From the NCBI GenBank assembly GCA_029204225.1, contig CM055104.1, positions 21,049,761 through 21,113,760 of the forward strand: 64,000 nt of DNA. Direction: 5' to 3'. Of the stretch, positions 33,691-44,866 are shown piece by piece. Under the pieces are notes generated by a model. That model made no database searches. It saw only the letters and a program-made list of their open reading frames with translations, and had not been told where the DNA came from. Origin of the DNA: Diphasiastrum complanatum. Taxonomy: Eukaryota; Streptophyta; Lycopodiopsida; Lycopodiales; Lycopodiaceae. Position 1 is the first letter of the stretch. Every line of letters starts with the position of its first letter. Both the position numbers and the translations under genes were made by a program.

Positions 33691-35470
33691 TGATGACTTT
33701 GCTGCACACTGAGGTGGTTACAGACAATATGCTTCCTCATTCCAGGGGGATAGTGAAGTTGGCTACTATCTAAGGCATTTAAAAAAATGCAATTTGTATT
33801 GCTTATTCTAAATTTAGCCCAGTTGAGAAGATGCTCATAATGGTTGTTAAAGCTTTATCTTATTATCTAGGAGGACATAAATTTGTTAAGACAAATAAGA
33901 TCAGTTTTGTTAAGAGATCTTATGTTTTGAACATTCTAAATTTTACTGATGAGAATGTTTCTTTAAGGAGCTCTCATTATTCATTGTACTCTACATATAT
34001 TGAACTTAATGAGAACAAGGATAATGCACATATATTAGATGCATACTCAAGCAGAGAATTTCTTCATAACAATACAGCCATTGAAGTAGATACAAAAGCT
34101 GATGATGAAGAGTGAAAAGTTTGTATTATGTTATTATATAATCAATACAAATACAATGAGTACATATCATTTGATTATGATGCTCTTCTCTCATGCTCCA
34201 TAAAATTATTTGTATATGGTACATTTTGAAAAATGTAATTTGCTGATGAGCAATTTTCTATTTTCTCTCTTCTTGTATGGACTTGCATACTTTTCTAAAC
34301 TTGTCGTATTCTGTGGATTTTGTTATTTGTTGAATCTGAACTCTACGGTAAAACCACTAAAATAATTGACAAATATAGTTTCATTTTTCATTGGTTCCAT
34401 TTCTTGTGATGACTAGACACTCAAACTTCCATATGTGTTTGCAAAAATGTTGTATGTATCGAATGCTATCTTCTATAATGATTCATTATTTCTTTTAAGT
34501 TCTTCATTTTTCTCTAAAGTCTTTTGGACAAGACAATCTCTTTTTGACAATAAGAGGATATGCGTATCAACTCACATTCTAAAAAGTAAATTTTTTTTCA
34601 TAGAAAACCAATTTCCATACTTCTACAATCTCTCACAATATCCTAGTAATCCAATATGCCCATTGCATATCCATGTAACTAGATGAGTTATTGAAGAGAA
34701 TTTGGGATGAGTCAAAGTGCTTGGATCTTGAGGATACAATATTCCATCTGTCCACAAATCCAAGTTCTTTCTTTCCTTATTCCCTCTAACGGGAACGATC
34801 CTCAACAGATATTGGAATCCCTTTGCCTCATCTTTTCTCTAAAGGTGCCAAATCAGTAGGGATATCCAAATGTAGATGATACAATGTCGTCATTAAAAAA
34901 AACAAGAAAGTAATCACATGCATCAAAGTACTCTGAACAGATTTTTCAAAACAAATCAAAGTTACACTTATCTTTTATCATATTATATACTCTGTACCAT
35001 CAATCCATTGATTTTGCTTGTGATCTACCTGATTCAAATTTGGAGATGGTGCTCATATTTTCATTCCGATGTGAAGATTGCGCTCATGTCAACCAGTGGA
35101 GGGAATGCATATTCGAATTTAGACAAGCTAAACTCTTAAGTAACATCAATTCTTACATTTTGCTTTTTTTATTGATTCAAATTTGGGGATGGCGCTCATA
35201 TTTTAGATCCAATGAAAAGATTGGCCTCATTGTAACCAATGGAGGGAATGTCTATTCGAATTTACACAAGTTAGATTGTGAACAGTTTAGAGTTCTTAAC
35301 TGTGACTGTAGATATATGTTTAGAGCATTGGGAGTTGGAGAGGCCTTGGGAGTGGTGGGGGCAAGCAAATAAACAATATTGTTTTTTTTTTTATTGTGAT
35401 TTTTTTCATTATCCTACATGGCATTCCTTATAGGGTCTTTTTGATATTGGAAACTCCTCTAGTTACCGCT
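33690..35470. mobile_element. UTE copy C, internally deleted
   Basis: Homologous to copy A at about 4655-5520 and 7340-8290, with the intervening 1.8 kb (most of ORF-c) deleted at about 34455. The plus strand holds ORF-b exon 2 (readable as VKALSYYLGGHKFVKTNK and SSHYSLYSTYIEL, 33831-34115, with earlier stops). The minus strand holds the ORF-c N-terminal module (LDLWTDGILYPQDP, CNGHIGLLGYCERL, 34805-34620). The unit's 7.9-8.3 kb spacer is duplicated in part here (35040-35130 and 35195-35280). Non-functional. Confidence 0.78.
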
Positions 35471-35750
35471 ATTATGGGTAAGTTATTGTGGCAAAGCTAA
35501 AAATATGGGAGCTTAAGACTTAGATAGTTATGAAATTAACATATATCTAACTTTTCGTGCATTGAATAATAATAGCCTTTATCACAATCTGTTTTGTTTT
35601 GATCAATATTGTACAAGTTCCTTTAATTTTATTAATCAATGTACAAAAGGATGAGCGCACTTAGAATGATAAGGCCAAATGACAAAAATTAATTAAGCTA
35701 TATGCTTAATAAAACATAATACCTCAAAATAATTACAGTTCAAAACTTAC
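35471..35750. other. 3' flank of the candidate host gene
   Basis: AT-rich, with no clear ORF. A short possible terminal exon of the neighbouring minus-strand gene (35588-35547, after an ...AAACAG acceptor, ending TAG) fits the phase but has a poor polypyrimidine tract, so I do not rely on it. Confidence 0.25.
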
Positions 35751-36765
35751 TCTGCGATGTGAATCAATATCAGGTAATGTGGTAAACTTTGAAGAACTGA
35801 AATGCTTGCAAATGTTTTGCAATGCAACATAAATATGTTCACCATGACCATACAAATTTACAATGATGGATGATGTAAGACTTTGTCCCTGGCATCTCAG
35901 AACAAGTTCCTCATAGCACACGAGGACAAAAAAATATGAAATTAATTAGCTTACCAGATACAAGTATAATAAGCTATGATCCTACTTCCGCTTCCAAGAC
36001 AGGTAGAGCACATATTTCTTGGATTGAGCTTTGTTTGAAGGAAGCTGGAAACATCAATATTTCAAGGCTAGAAATTGGGCTCTTCAGCCATTCACGGTCA
36101 CCATAATCATCTGCACAAGAAATGTCCAGTGTATTGTCCAATAGCCAAACACTTTCGGATTGCATTGACTCCATATCTACAACTGAGTCTTCTTCCAGGC
36201 ATACTGTTTCCGAAGCATAGCCGCTGTCATCACAGCTCTCCAGCGAATCAGAATACCGGCTTGAAGAAATACCAAGTTCATCATCTGATGCCTCCAAAAG
36301 GAAACCGATATCGTCATTAAAGTGACTCTCCTCGCTTCCATTGAAAGATTTTGGTGAAGCAATAGATATAGTACAACTTTTGCTCGTTGCCGGAGAACCA
36401 TCTTTTTTAAGTGAAGACCAGGAGCTCTCCGAGGCAGATGGAAGAAGTTCTTCCATTGAATACTGTGACGAATCAGAACAATCACTAGCACCAATCTCTT
36501 CCTCGAGACTTCTCATCATTCCACAGATAAGCTCCTCTTGACTGGCTGTATCCAAATAATCGTTAGTCGAACGAGTATCTTGTATGTCATCAGTTTCAAG
36601 AATATCTGCCAGATCTCTATGAGCGAGTGTTTCTCTACAATGCTTTTTACAGGATAACGAAGTAAAAAACCACGATTCATCGAGCACCTTGTCTGATTCC
36701 CTAGAGCGCTTAGAGAAATGTTCACGCCTTAACTGCAAGCTTGATTCCATCATGATAATTGACAA
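35751..36765 (-). CDS. Candidate host gene: acidic, serine-rich plant protein, at least two exons
   Basis: Exon 1 is 36765-35986 (260 codons). A possible donor GTAGGA follows, then a 97-bp intron (35889-35985) ending GCCAG. Exon 2 is 35888-35751 (46 codons, phase 0) and ends at a strong GTAAGT donor, so at least one more exon is expected. If the first intron is not used, the ORF stops at 35974. The N-terminus is basic (LQLRREHFSKRSRESDK); the rest is acidic and Ser-rich with little predicted structure. Exon 2 encodes SIIVNLYGHGEHIYVALQNI, which looks like a folded segment. There is no retroelement motif and no repeat in the window matches it. A TATA-like box lies 176 bp upstream of the ATG. 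I do not recognise the family. The start could be any of the Met codons at positions 1, 5 or 6. Confidence 0.55.
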
Positions 36766-36940
36766 CGGTTGGAGTATTGGAAGCCGACCTCAAAGTTTGA
36801 GTTTCTACACAGAAATCATTCTCCGCTCAAAGTAATTTGGCTAAAATATGATTTGCAGATCGGTTGATCTTCTTCCAGATTTATGGCATCAAGTTTAAAA
36901 CTGTTAGAAAACTCTTTGCAGCCTGCTACAGAAAGCGGAA

Positions 36941-36947
36941 ATTTATA
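36941..36947 (-). promoter_or_regulatory. TATA-like box of the candidate host gene
   Basis: Minus strand TATAAAT, 176 bp upstream of the first ATG. Transcription would start near 36910, giving a 5' UTR of about 145 bases. Confidence 0.4.
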
Positions 36948-37173
36948 ATGGTGGTGTTAAAAGATGGAGGAGAGAGCTCCCACGCAAAGAAGGCCTTAAA
37001 ATCCTGGTGATTCGTATTAGACAATGTCCAATTTCAGAGAAGATGGAAGAAGCTGGTCCCGCCAACCCGAAGTAAGGAAGAAGATTCGAAAGCAGCTTCC
37101 AAGTACTGTACTGTTATTGGATGGATGATAATAGATGAGCAAATATGAAGTTTGGTTTAGCGACAAGACACGG

Positions 37174-37735
37174 GCGACCGATGTTGTATACATATGAAAG
37201 AAGAATAAAAGTATCCTTTTCGAGAAAAGAAAAAGAAAAAAAGATGAAAAAAAAAACTATTGCTTTGTGAGTGAATCATGTGACAATTACTAAGTAGTGT
37301 AATATGTGATAAGGACAAGGAAATAGGAAGTCCTCTTTGTTTTGAATCCATATAGGCCATATAGGGTTTACCTGACCAATAGCTAAATGACACATCTAGC
37401 CTTAGAAGGAGCTACGTTTCAGTGTCTAATAGCTTTGCTCTCAACGAATGTGAGTGGTGACCAATGTTGTATGTATATGAAAGAAGAATAAAAGTATCCT
37501 TGCGAGAAAAGAGAAAGCAAAACCGGATCAAAGAAAAAATTCAAGTTTCACGAGTGATGTGATGAATACCAAGTCGTGTAATATGCGATAAAGACAAGGG
37601 AATAGGATTGTACAAGTAGTAGCATGTATCCTCCCAACCAATATGGGACTGAACAGACCAATGGCTAAAAGACACATCTAGTTTTAAGAGGAGCTATGTC
37701 ATAGGGTGTAATAGGTGTTTTTCAACAAACAAGAG
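37174..37735. repeat. Imperfect tandem duplication, about 283 bp
   Basis: Two copies, 37174-37456 and 37457-37735, both with ATGTTGTAT..ATATGAAAGAAGAATAAAAGTATCC, then AAGACAAGG-AATAGGA and ACACATCTAG-CTTAGAAGGAGCTA versus similar. Several substitutions and indels separate them. No coding content. Confidence 0.8.
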
Positions 37736-38406
37736 TGTGCGACATACTATTATTCTGCAAATATCGATTATGACAATTAATCACCTTCTCATTATGGAGG
37801 ATTGGTGCCACCTTACCATCACAAATCCTCGAGACACAAGTACTTTCCATGGGAAGCTTCCATGCAAAAGGCTATGTAACCTCACAATCTTACAATACAA
37901 TAAATTCCTTTGGAACATGTTTCACGTTGACATGCTTCTTGATGTATCTTTAAGAGCCATCAGTTACAGTTACCCTACCAATATATGATTGTTAATGTGA
38001 ATGGATGCAAGTAAGCATATTCTCCTCAACATGATGGTTATTGTATTTTGTTTGAAGCCTTCGGGCTTATCATCACATGAATATTTCATGAGCCCATGCT
38101 TGAGCCTTATGTAAAAGAGACATCCCTTTGTGTGTCCCTTTGTGTGAATTCAGGACAACAACTTATGATGTTGACTAGATGGTCGATCTTCAAGCATGAA
38201 TATACACTTTGCCTAAATGTTATGATGTTCATTGTGAGGCTACTCATTTAAACATTCAAGCCTACAACCTTATAAAAGAGCTATAACACTTCAATGAAGG
38301 CATAACAAAACCTATAAAGTTTGAAACTCATACTGAGGTTAGACAAATTAAAAACCTAAGAAGTGACATCGATATTTACAACTCTTCTTTAGTCAACCAT
38401 ATCAAA

Positions 38407-38514
38407 TCCCTAGATTTCACTCTTTAGCTCATGCCTAAATACCAATTATGTTCTAAGCAGTCCCTAGATTTCACTCTTCAGCTCATGTCTAAATACCAAC
38501 TTTATTCTAAGTAG
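38407..38514. repeat. 54-bp tandem duplication
   Basis: Two adjacent 54-bp units beginning TCCCTAGATTTCACTCTT (38407-38460 and 38461-38514), differing at only a few bases: a recent local duplication. Confidence 0.9.
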
Positions 38515-39351
38515 TCCAAATGTTCCTTTGTAATAACCAATATTGAGTTTCTTACTTTTCTCATAAATGTTGGGACTATTTAGCTTAATCCCTCCAAAGT
38601 CCATCCATTGTATCATCGCCCACTCCTCATATCTTCATCCTCTTATTAGCTTCTCATTTGCAAAAGCTTATCTCTCACTTTTCCACCATTACCTCTCCTC
38701 ACACAACATCACTTTGCAAGGGACTTCAAATTGACTTACAAGTGTCAAACCTATTTCGTAAATCTCAATACTTTGTTGACATCTGCTCATGTATTGTACT
38801 CTACTTTACTTTGAGAAACTTGTTGTTGTTGAAATTGATACAAAATTTGTTGGACTTAATGCCATCCTCTGTCCAGACCATGATATCATTCCATATGAAT
38901 TATAAAACAACTTTATTCTTACGAATCTTGATATTTTACCCATGGAAAAAGATTGCTTGCCATCCTATACACGCACTATCTCTCAAAACTCATTTTGGCC
39001 TTTTATCGTCAATCACTTAGCTAACTTTGAACTTTTTTCAATCACTTGGCTAACTTTGCACCCAACAAGGTTGTGAAGATAGATAATTTTGATGGCTTCG
39101 ATTCCTTTAGCCATCCCATTTTGGTCTCAAACACTAGCTAGGAAAAATTAATGCTACCACCAAGGGCCTAGCTTGACTCCTTGATGTACTACACAAAGTT
39201 AGCACTATTTCTCATGACTGGTTTCACACGTTCTCAAATATACATACCCTTTAAATGTGTGTAATATGCAAAACAAATTGGCAAAAAAAAATCTAGAAAA
39301 TAGAGAAAAATCTCTATCTACTGTACTCCCTGATCCATTTGATTTGCCGAC

Positions 39352-39470
39352 GCACCGATTCACTAATTCGTCGATGCACCGATTCATTGAATCGTTGGAG
39401 CATTGGTTTACCAATTCACTATGCACTGTGTTCACTGGTCCACCCATTCGCCGATTCACTACGCTCACTG
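39352..39470. repeat. Degenerate 24-bp tandem repeat
   Basis: About five units of 23-24 bp with the core GCACCGATTCACTAATTC (39352, 39376, 39400, 39423, 39447). Because 24 is divisible by three, both strands stay open here (90 codons plus, 134 codons minus), giving an 8-residue repeat. I regard those ORFs as by-products of the repeat. Confidence 0.6.
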
Positions 39471-40348
39471 ATTCAGTGCTAATACGGTATACAGGGTCTA
39501 CGGTTTTATTGATGCCATTGATTCGTTGAGTCATTGAATCACCAATCCACAAGTGCACTCGTTCAAGATATACGGTGCCAATATGGGTGTCATAGATAGG
39601 TCTTTTCAAGACCAGTTGATTTCATGGCTATTGATACTGCTCAAAGTTACTAGGACTTAAATCACGATTCGGTGTTCACATGTGTCTTCATATCTCATTT
39701 TTCTACCCTTTGCTCTCATCTATGCTAACTATAAGAGATTGACGTTGCAAGGGCCCACCGATGACTAATACCTACAACTTACTCAAAAGTTCCAAGGTCC
39801 AATCATATGGCATACACAAAATCCATGCTCACTCCCAAGTATGGAAGTTTGCATTATGCAGCCAATGTCCACAATGATCAATCCATCGATAGTTCACTAG
39901 ATGCTAACTCTGGCATTAAGTTGGTCCCATTCCACTGGCTTAATGCCTTACTTGATTTGAATGATCATTAATTACACTTTACTTGGAGCCTATGCATCAG
40001 TTTAAGTCTATCTCGGTAATGTGAATCATGATGAATTCTCAGAAAGAATCAATTTTCAATAAAACGTACTACATGTTAGTTTAGGGTTGTTTAAAGAGCA
40101 ATCTTACGAAGGTGAATGTAGATCAGCCCACAACTTGTAGCTCAAAGTTTGTAGGCCAATCAAACTAGAAACTGGTTGGATATAGTCGAAAGTAGTCGCA
40201 CCCTTGGACGGAAAGTAGCCACAGGTTCGTGGGCTTGCCAGCATACTTGTTGTAGCTCAATACTACTTCATTTTCTTGGAAATACCGTCATGCCGAGAGG
40301 AACTGAATTAGGGCATTCCAAATGGACCAGTTTTGGCATTCTCAAAAC

Positions 40349-40540
40349 TTGGTCCAGTATCGATGAATGGAGTCGGTTTTGCTTGTTGTCTTCTCCACCT
40401 AGTGGTACACGTCGAGGCAAATCTATAGAAACAAAAATGTTCCCGAGAATTGGTCCAGTATCACCGAACAAAGTCGATTTTGCCTACCGTCTATTCCACC
40501 CAATGACGGACGTTGAGACAAACTTGCAACAACAAACCGG
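40349..40540. repeat. Imperfect tandem duplication, about 103 bp
   Basis: TTGGTCCAGTATC plus a following GTCG(G/A)TTTTGC and a GACGT-like block occur at about 40349-40436 and again at about 40452-40540. Diverged, non-coding. Confidence 0.65.
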
Positions 40541-41757
40541 ACTACAAAAGATTTGGTAGTCAAATTTCATATTTGAAGAACACCTGTATTTCCAAGGTGT
40601 TTGTTGTGTATGCAGAATTGATGAAGAGAGATCCAGGAGGTTCTCAAAACGCCTATTCTCTGGACTTACAACCATCAACTCCTCATTAGGAGGAGCAAAT
40701 AGAGCTTGTTCATCCTCCTCTACCAGGGTCACTTTTTCCAAAAGCTCCATGAAGCTTGAAACTAGTTTGTTCTTCTGTCTGACCATTCAGCGTCTGGTCT
40801 GTTCCCTAGATAATGCCCATTGCCCACTGGTCCACCGATGCCCTAACTACATTATCCCCAAGACAAAGGGTATTTTTGAGTGAACGACATAGGTACTGGA
40901 CATGAATGAATCCATCAGGTCTATTTCTTATGCTCTAACTGTGTTACCCCCTATCAACAAACCCATATATATACTAAAAGAATGCTTGTTGACCTTGCCC
41001 ACTCCTTCGACATCTGCAACTTTCTCCACCAAAACACATTCTTGGTATCGGTCGGAGATAGACATTTGGTTATTTTTAACACCCACATCGTCTCTCCAAA
41101 TTTATCGTCTTCAAAGAGAGTGTTTTTAAGAATAGGCTTCACTTTCCTAACCAAACTCAGAGATCCAAAGAAAAAACATTTTCGAAATTTCAAAATAGTT
41201 TATGGCAACTGAAAATTCACAATTTTGTTAGGTACTATACTGCCATTCTCCAATGTCACATGCTTGAAAATCTCCTTAGAATATACCATGCAAAGTTCGT
41301 ATATAATATACTTAACTGGAAATAGCTACACTGCAAATACATGAAAAGCTCCAAGCACATGAATCAAATATCACTCATGTAGAAGTGGATGGGATGTTCA
41401 TGTGTCCAATAGATGCATAAACCCTAAACCACCTCAATGCAAATGCCACTTGATATGTTTGCTTGGAGCTTTTTGAGTGCTTGTACTGTAACATCTTTTT
41501 AGTTTTTCAGCATGCGAGGGTCGTATGCAGAGTTTCTTATGAATGTGATGATAGAAACTGCAAATATACTACTTGACAAAATTTTGCACAACCAAGTGTC
41601 ACACAATAGTTTGGAGCTTCATATTGCTTCTTCCATCGGATATTTGAGTTCTGAAAATGGGTAGTGTAGCCAAATAGTGCACATGCCATTTATGAAGTCA
41701 ATAAAGTTTTAGAGAAGAACGTGGATGACAAATGCAAACAAGCATCTGAGTTTCCAA

Positions 41758-42115
41758 CTATAACGATCGCCAAGTAAAGATCTTCAAGAATCCTATCACA
41801 TGCAAACCAAAAGGACACCTGTGGAGCATAAACCACCCAACCAACATGAAGAGGCTAGTCAATACCCTAACCAATTCACCCCCAAGCCACAATGAATGAA
41901 TACAAGAGAGGAGGGGAATCCTGGCTCAAAAATTTGAAACTCCAATAGGGAGATGGGCGAGTTTCCATGGTATGTATTCTCTCCAAGAGGAGAGAATATT
42001 CTCCTTAGGATCCCCATGCAACCTATATTAAGTTGTTGATCTCCTATTCTTGCATTATAGTAGTCAAACACCATTCAAGTGCTCCTATGTCCAATTATAG
42101 GTCTGGGCCCTCAAT
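41758..42115 (-). repeat. L4 LTR fragment
   Basis: Minus-strand copy of the last three quarters of the L4 LTR (shared: GAGGGCCCAGACCTATAATT, CTCCTATTCTTGCATTATA on the plus strand). The first 120 bp or so are missing. Sense-strand sequence after its end (TTGGAAACTCAGATG) resembles a mutated PBS. Confidence 0.75.
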
Positions 42116-42760
42116 TTTAAAAACTGAAAAAAAATGTAGCATGTCATGTGCTATCAATTTGACGTAATTAAGAAACACTAAAGTCACAAAACTCGCAGAT
42201 GATTTACTCACAAAATGCCAAACCCCTACTCCATTCCTTCTTGTCTCCTCCTGCAACAACATGATTATGACTCTGGATAATGTAATATCTAAGTGTGTGG
42301 AATATATCATCACCCAGTTTTCAGATGAGGATGGCAGGCTGGACAATAAGGTCATTATAACATCAGAGTCTTTGATTATTGAACCTATTGCTTCCATCTA
42401 CTCTAACATAGTCTTGAATTCATTAATGTCATTCTGAACAAAATCACTTTTTGACATATATTCTGAGTGAAAATAACTTTCTCCTCAGATGTAGCTATGA
42501 AGTGACATCCCTCACTTCATATAGTGTGTTCAATAGATTCCAAGCCTCTTTCAAAGATTGGGCTTGTCTGATGTGTCCAATCTGTGTGTTGGAGATGTTA
42601 AGGGTGATCAAGTCGAAAGCCTTGCCATCCCTGAGTTTCCACTGGGAAGTAGTTCGATTTTAGTGACTATTTTCCAAAGCTCCTTGGCCATCAGTACTAC
42701 TCTCATCTTGAATTTCCATTTGGTGAACCATCGAGTTTGAAAACCATTAGAGCATACTAT
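42116..42760 (-). pseudogene. Copia gag fragment
   Basis: A minus-strand frame at 42397-42150 encodes KDSDVIMTLLSSLPSSSENW and LSRVIIMLLQEETRR, the conserved UBN2-type gag of copia elements. Upstream DNA to about 42760 has more gag-like pieces in shifted frames (SNYFPVETQGWQGF). The frame runs into the L4 LTR fragment, so everything after gag is deleted. It lies directly downstream of a PBS and LTR start at 42918-42930. Confidence 0.7.
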
Positions 42761-42917
42761 GATTGCAAATCCATTTGGAAGTTCAAGATGAGTGTATGTA
42801 GATAGCAGATTATATCACTGGAAAAAATTATAGTTAGTGTCTAGTCTTTATCAGAACAATCTTTCTGATAATGTAAGCCCTAAATCCGCTTTAAAAAATC
42901 AGATAGTAGAAATTACA

Positions 42918-42929
42918 GCTTTGATAACA
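42918..42929 (-). other. Degenerate primer binding site
   Basis: Minus strand TGTTATCAAAGC, an altered form of TGGTATCAGAGC, next to an LTR start TGTTGGGATATC at 42930. Confidence 0.55.
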
Positions 42930-44782
42930 TGTTGGGATATCACTCGGGTGAGTGACAGAGAGAAGCAGGCGGAGAATCCGCGGTGCATGCAAGTACATTT
43001 ATTGGATTCAGGTTGACTTCAATAGTTCAAATTTGCCCTACTTGATTATAGCTTCGAAGTCACTAGATTAATAAAATCGATTCCATAGCCATGCACGAAT
43101 TAGATGGGTTTCAGATTTAGTCTTGTGGAAGCGTATTAAGTGCGGAGATTAGAGTGTCACAACCGACTCAAACTATCAGTCATAAATCTATAAATAAGTT
43201 TATCAGCAAGCAAGAATCAATTTGAACTTGAATAAAATGAGCGTTCAATCACAGTATGGATGACCTAGATTACTAGAACATTGTTTATTCATTCGTGAAT
43301 AGATACAATCTGAATGCAGACAGAGTCACATTTTTCTTGAAACTATACTCTGTGATAACAGAGAGAAAGAACAAAACAATTACGCTCTGGATGTTCGATT
43401 GATATGTTACAATGTCTATTGAGCTTAACCGAGCAACTGATATGTTGCTGGATATGTATACACATGGCTAAATAATTAAAAGAACGTTTATTGTTATCAG
43501 ATTAAGTATAGCAAAATATACATGCCAATAATGTTGTGGAGCACAAGACAATAGCGGACGAAACCATGTGCTCTACAAAGCCAATTCAATCTATAAAAGG
43601 GATGAACCTATTATTGACAATACAAAAGAATCAATGCGCAAGGCATCTACTTCGTCTATCTTTGATAAGCTTCTGATGCTATTATTTTACACACACATTC
43701 ACCACGCTTGAATACGCAAGTGGTACTCAGTATATATACACAATTTTACAAGTGTGCAAATGAAGAAATTGGATGTGTTGTCTATAGGAGATCATAGGTG
43801 GCTGCTGTCATTGTCAACTCTGTTAGCACAGTTGCGTGGGATGAGCGTAAAAAGGCCGCGACGTCAGCCTTTGCTGAAATGAACGTTGCCTAAGGCAGCT
43901 TCGGCATATAGTAAGGCAGTGTCATCTTTTTCGCCCGTCACAAATCATGTTTAAAAACACATGTTGGAAGTATTCTAGTGTGTGCGGTGGCTAGATCTAC
44001 TTACAGGTGTAGTATAGGGATGTAGAGATTCGTCCACTTTTTAAGTTTCTACCAAGGTTCAAACAGAAATGCGAAACTAAGATGTAATGACAAAAGCACT
44101 AAGGCTTACCCAACTAGTGCTCAAAATGGAAATGAAACTATCTAAGGTGACAAAATACAAACCCTTGCTAAGGCTTACCCAACTAGCAAGGTGTTTAATC
44201 TAAATTCTACTTAACACCCAAAGGGTAATAAAATAATATTGCGGCTAATATTAAGCAAATAAGCAATAAAGAACATGCCACAATAAACCGATGAAAAGGA
44301 GGCAAGAGGAGGCCCGAGCACCTTCCCTCAAGCTATGCACCTTTCCGAAGGGAACACAAATGACATAGAATGATAATTCTCCAAAATAGAGAGCAAGATA
44401 GCTTAATCTCAAAAGTGTTGGTTACAATGCAAATACCTCTCCTTTTATGGCAAGGAGGGTCTTCCATAAGTGTCTACTAACTTATGGGACTAATCTGTTT
44501 CTTGCTTTTCAAGAACTTCTAACTTAGGATTTAGAACTTCAAATTTCTTCACTTGGAAAAACTTAAGATAAAATATATCTAGCCTTAAGTTTCCTAAGTC
44601 TAAGTTCTAAATCTAAGTTTAAGCTATTTTATTATCATTTAAGCTTCTACTCATGGACTTACAAAACACATGTCATGGCTCGAAGTTTATTGACAGATAC
44701 TCATACGTGGTGTTACAAAATGCATGCCACGGAGTTTTATTATTATTTTTTTATTTTCTCTGTGTTAGCATAGTTGCTAACA
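42930..44782 (-). repeat. LTR sequence: a copia 5' LTR start and a gypsy-2 3' LTR, limits unresolved
   Basis: From the left, TGTTGGGATATC at 42930 is the terminus of a minus-strand copia 5' LTR, next to its PBS. From the right, ...TAGTTGCTAACA ending at 44782 is the sense-strand start (TGTTAGCAAC) of the 3' LTR of gypsy-2, next to a PPT. The border between the two is not visible. The whole 1.85 kb has no credible gene. AAGGCTTACCCAACTAG occurs twice near 44103 and 44172. Confidence 0.45.
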
Positions 44783-44785
44783 TTA

Positions 44786-44795
44786 TCCCCCTCCT
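44786..44795 (-). other. Polypurine tract of gypsy-2
   Basis: Minus strand AGGAGGGGGA, three bases before the LTR start TGTTAGCAAC. Confidence 0.6.
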
Positions 44796-44866
44796 TACTG
44801 GATTGGTGGTCCCACACCAATCAACGCCTTTTCGTCCTAGATCTTTTGTGCTTCTTGGAGGCGAGA

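Larger units (their letters stand above)
37736..41757. other. No gene seen; decayed DNA with short tandem duplications
   Basis: About 4 kb without a supportable gene. Weak coding-like pieces (plus strand near 38820-39000, minus strand near 40786-40560 and 41190-40960) resemble no family I know. Four local duplications are listed separately or in the findings. The right end meets an L4 LTR fragment. Confidence 0.35.

Noticed and set aside
39205-39609. Minus-strand ORF of 134 codons as a gene
   Set aside because: Open because of the 24-bp repeat; no start context, no homologue and the other strand is equally open.
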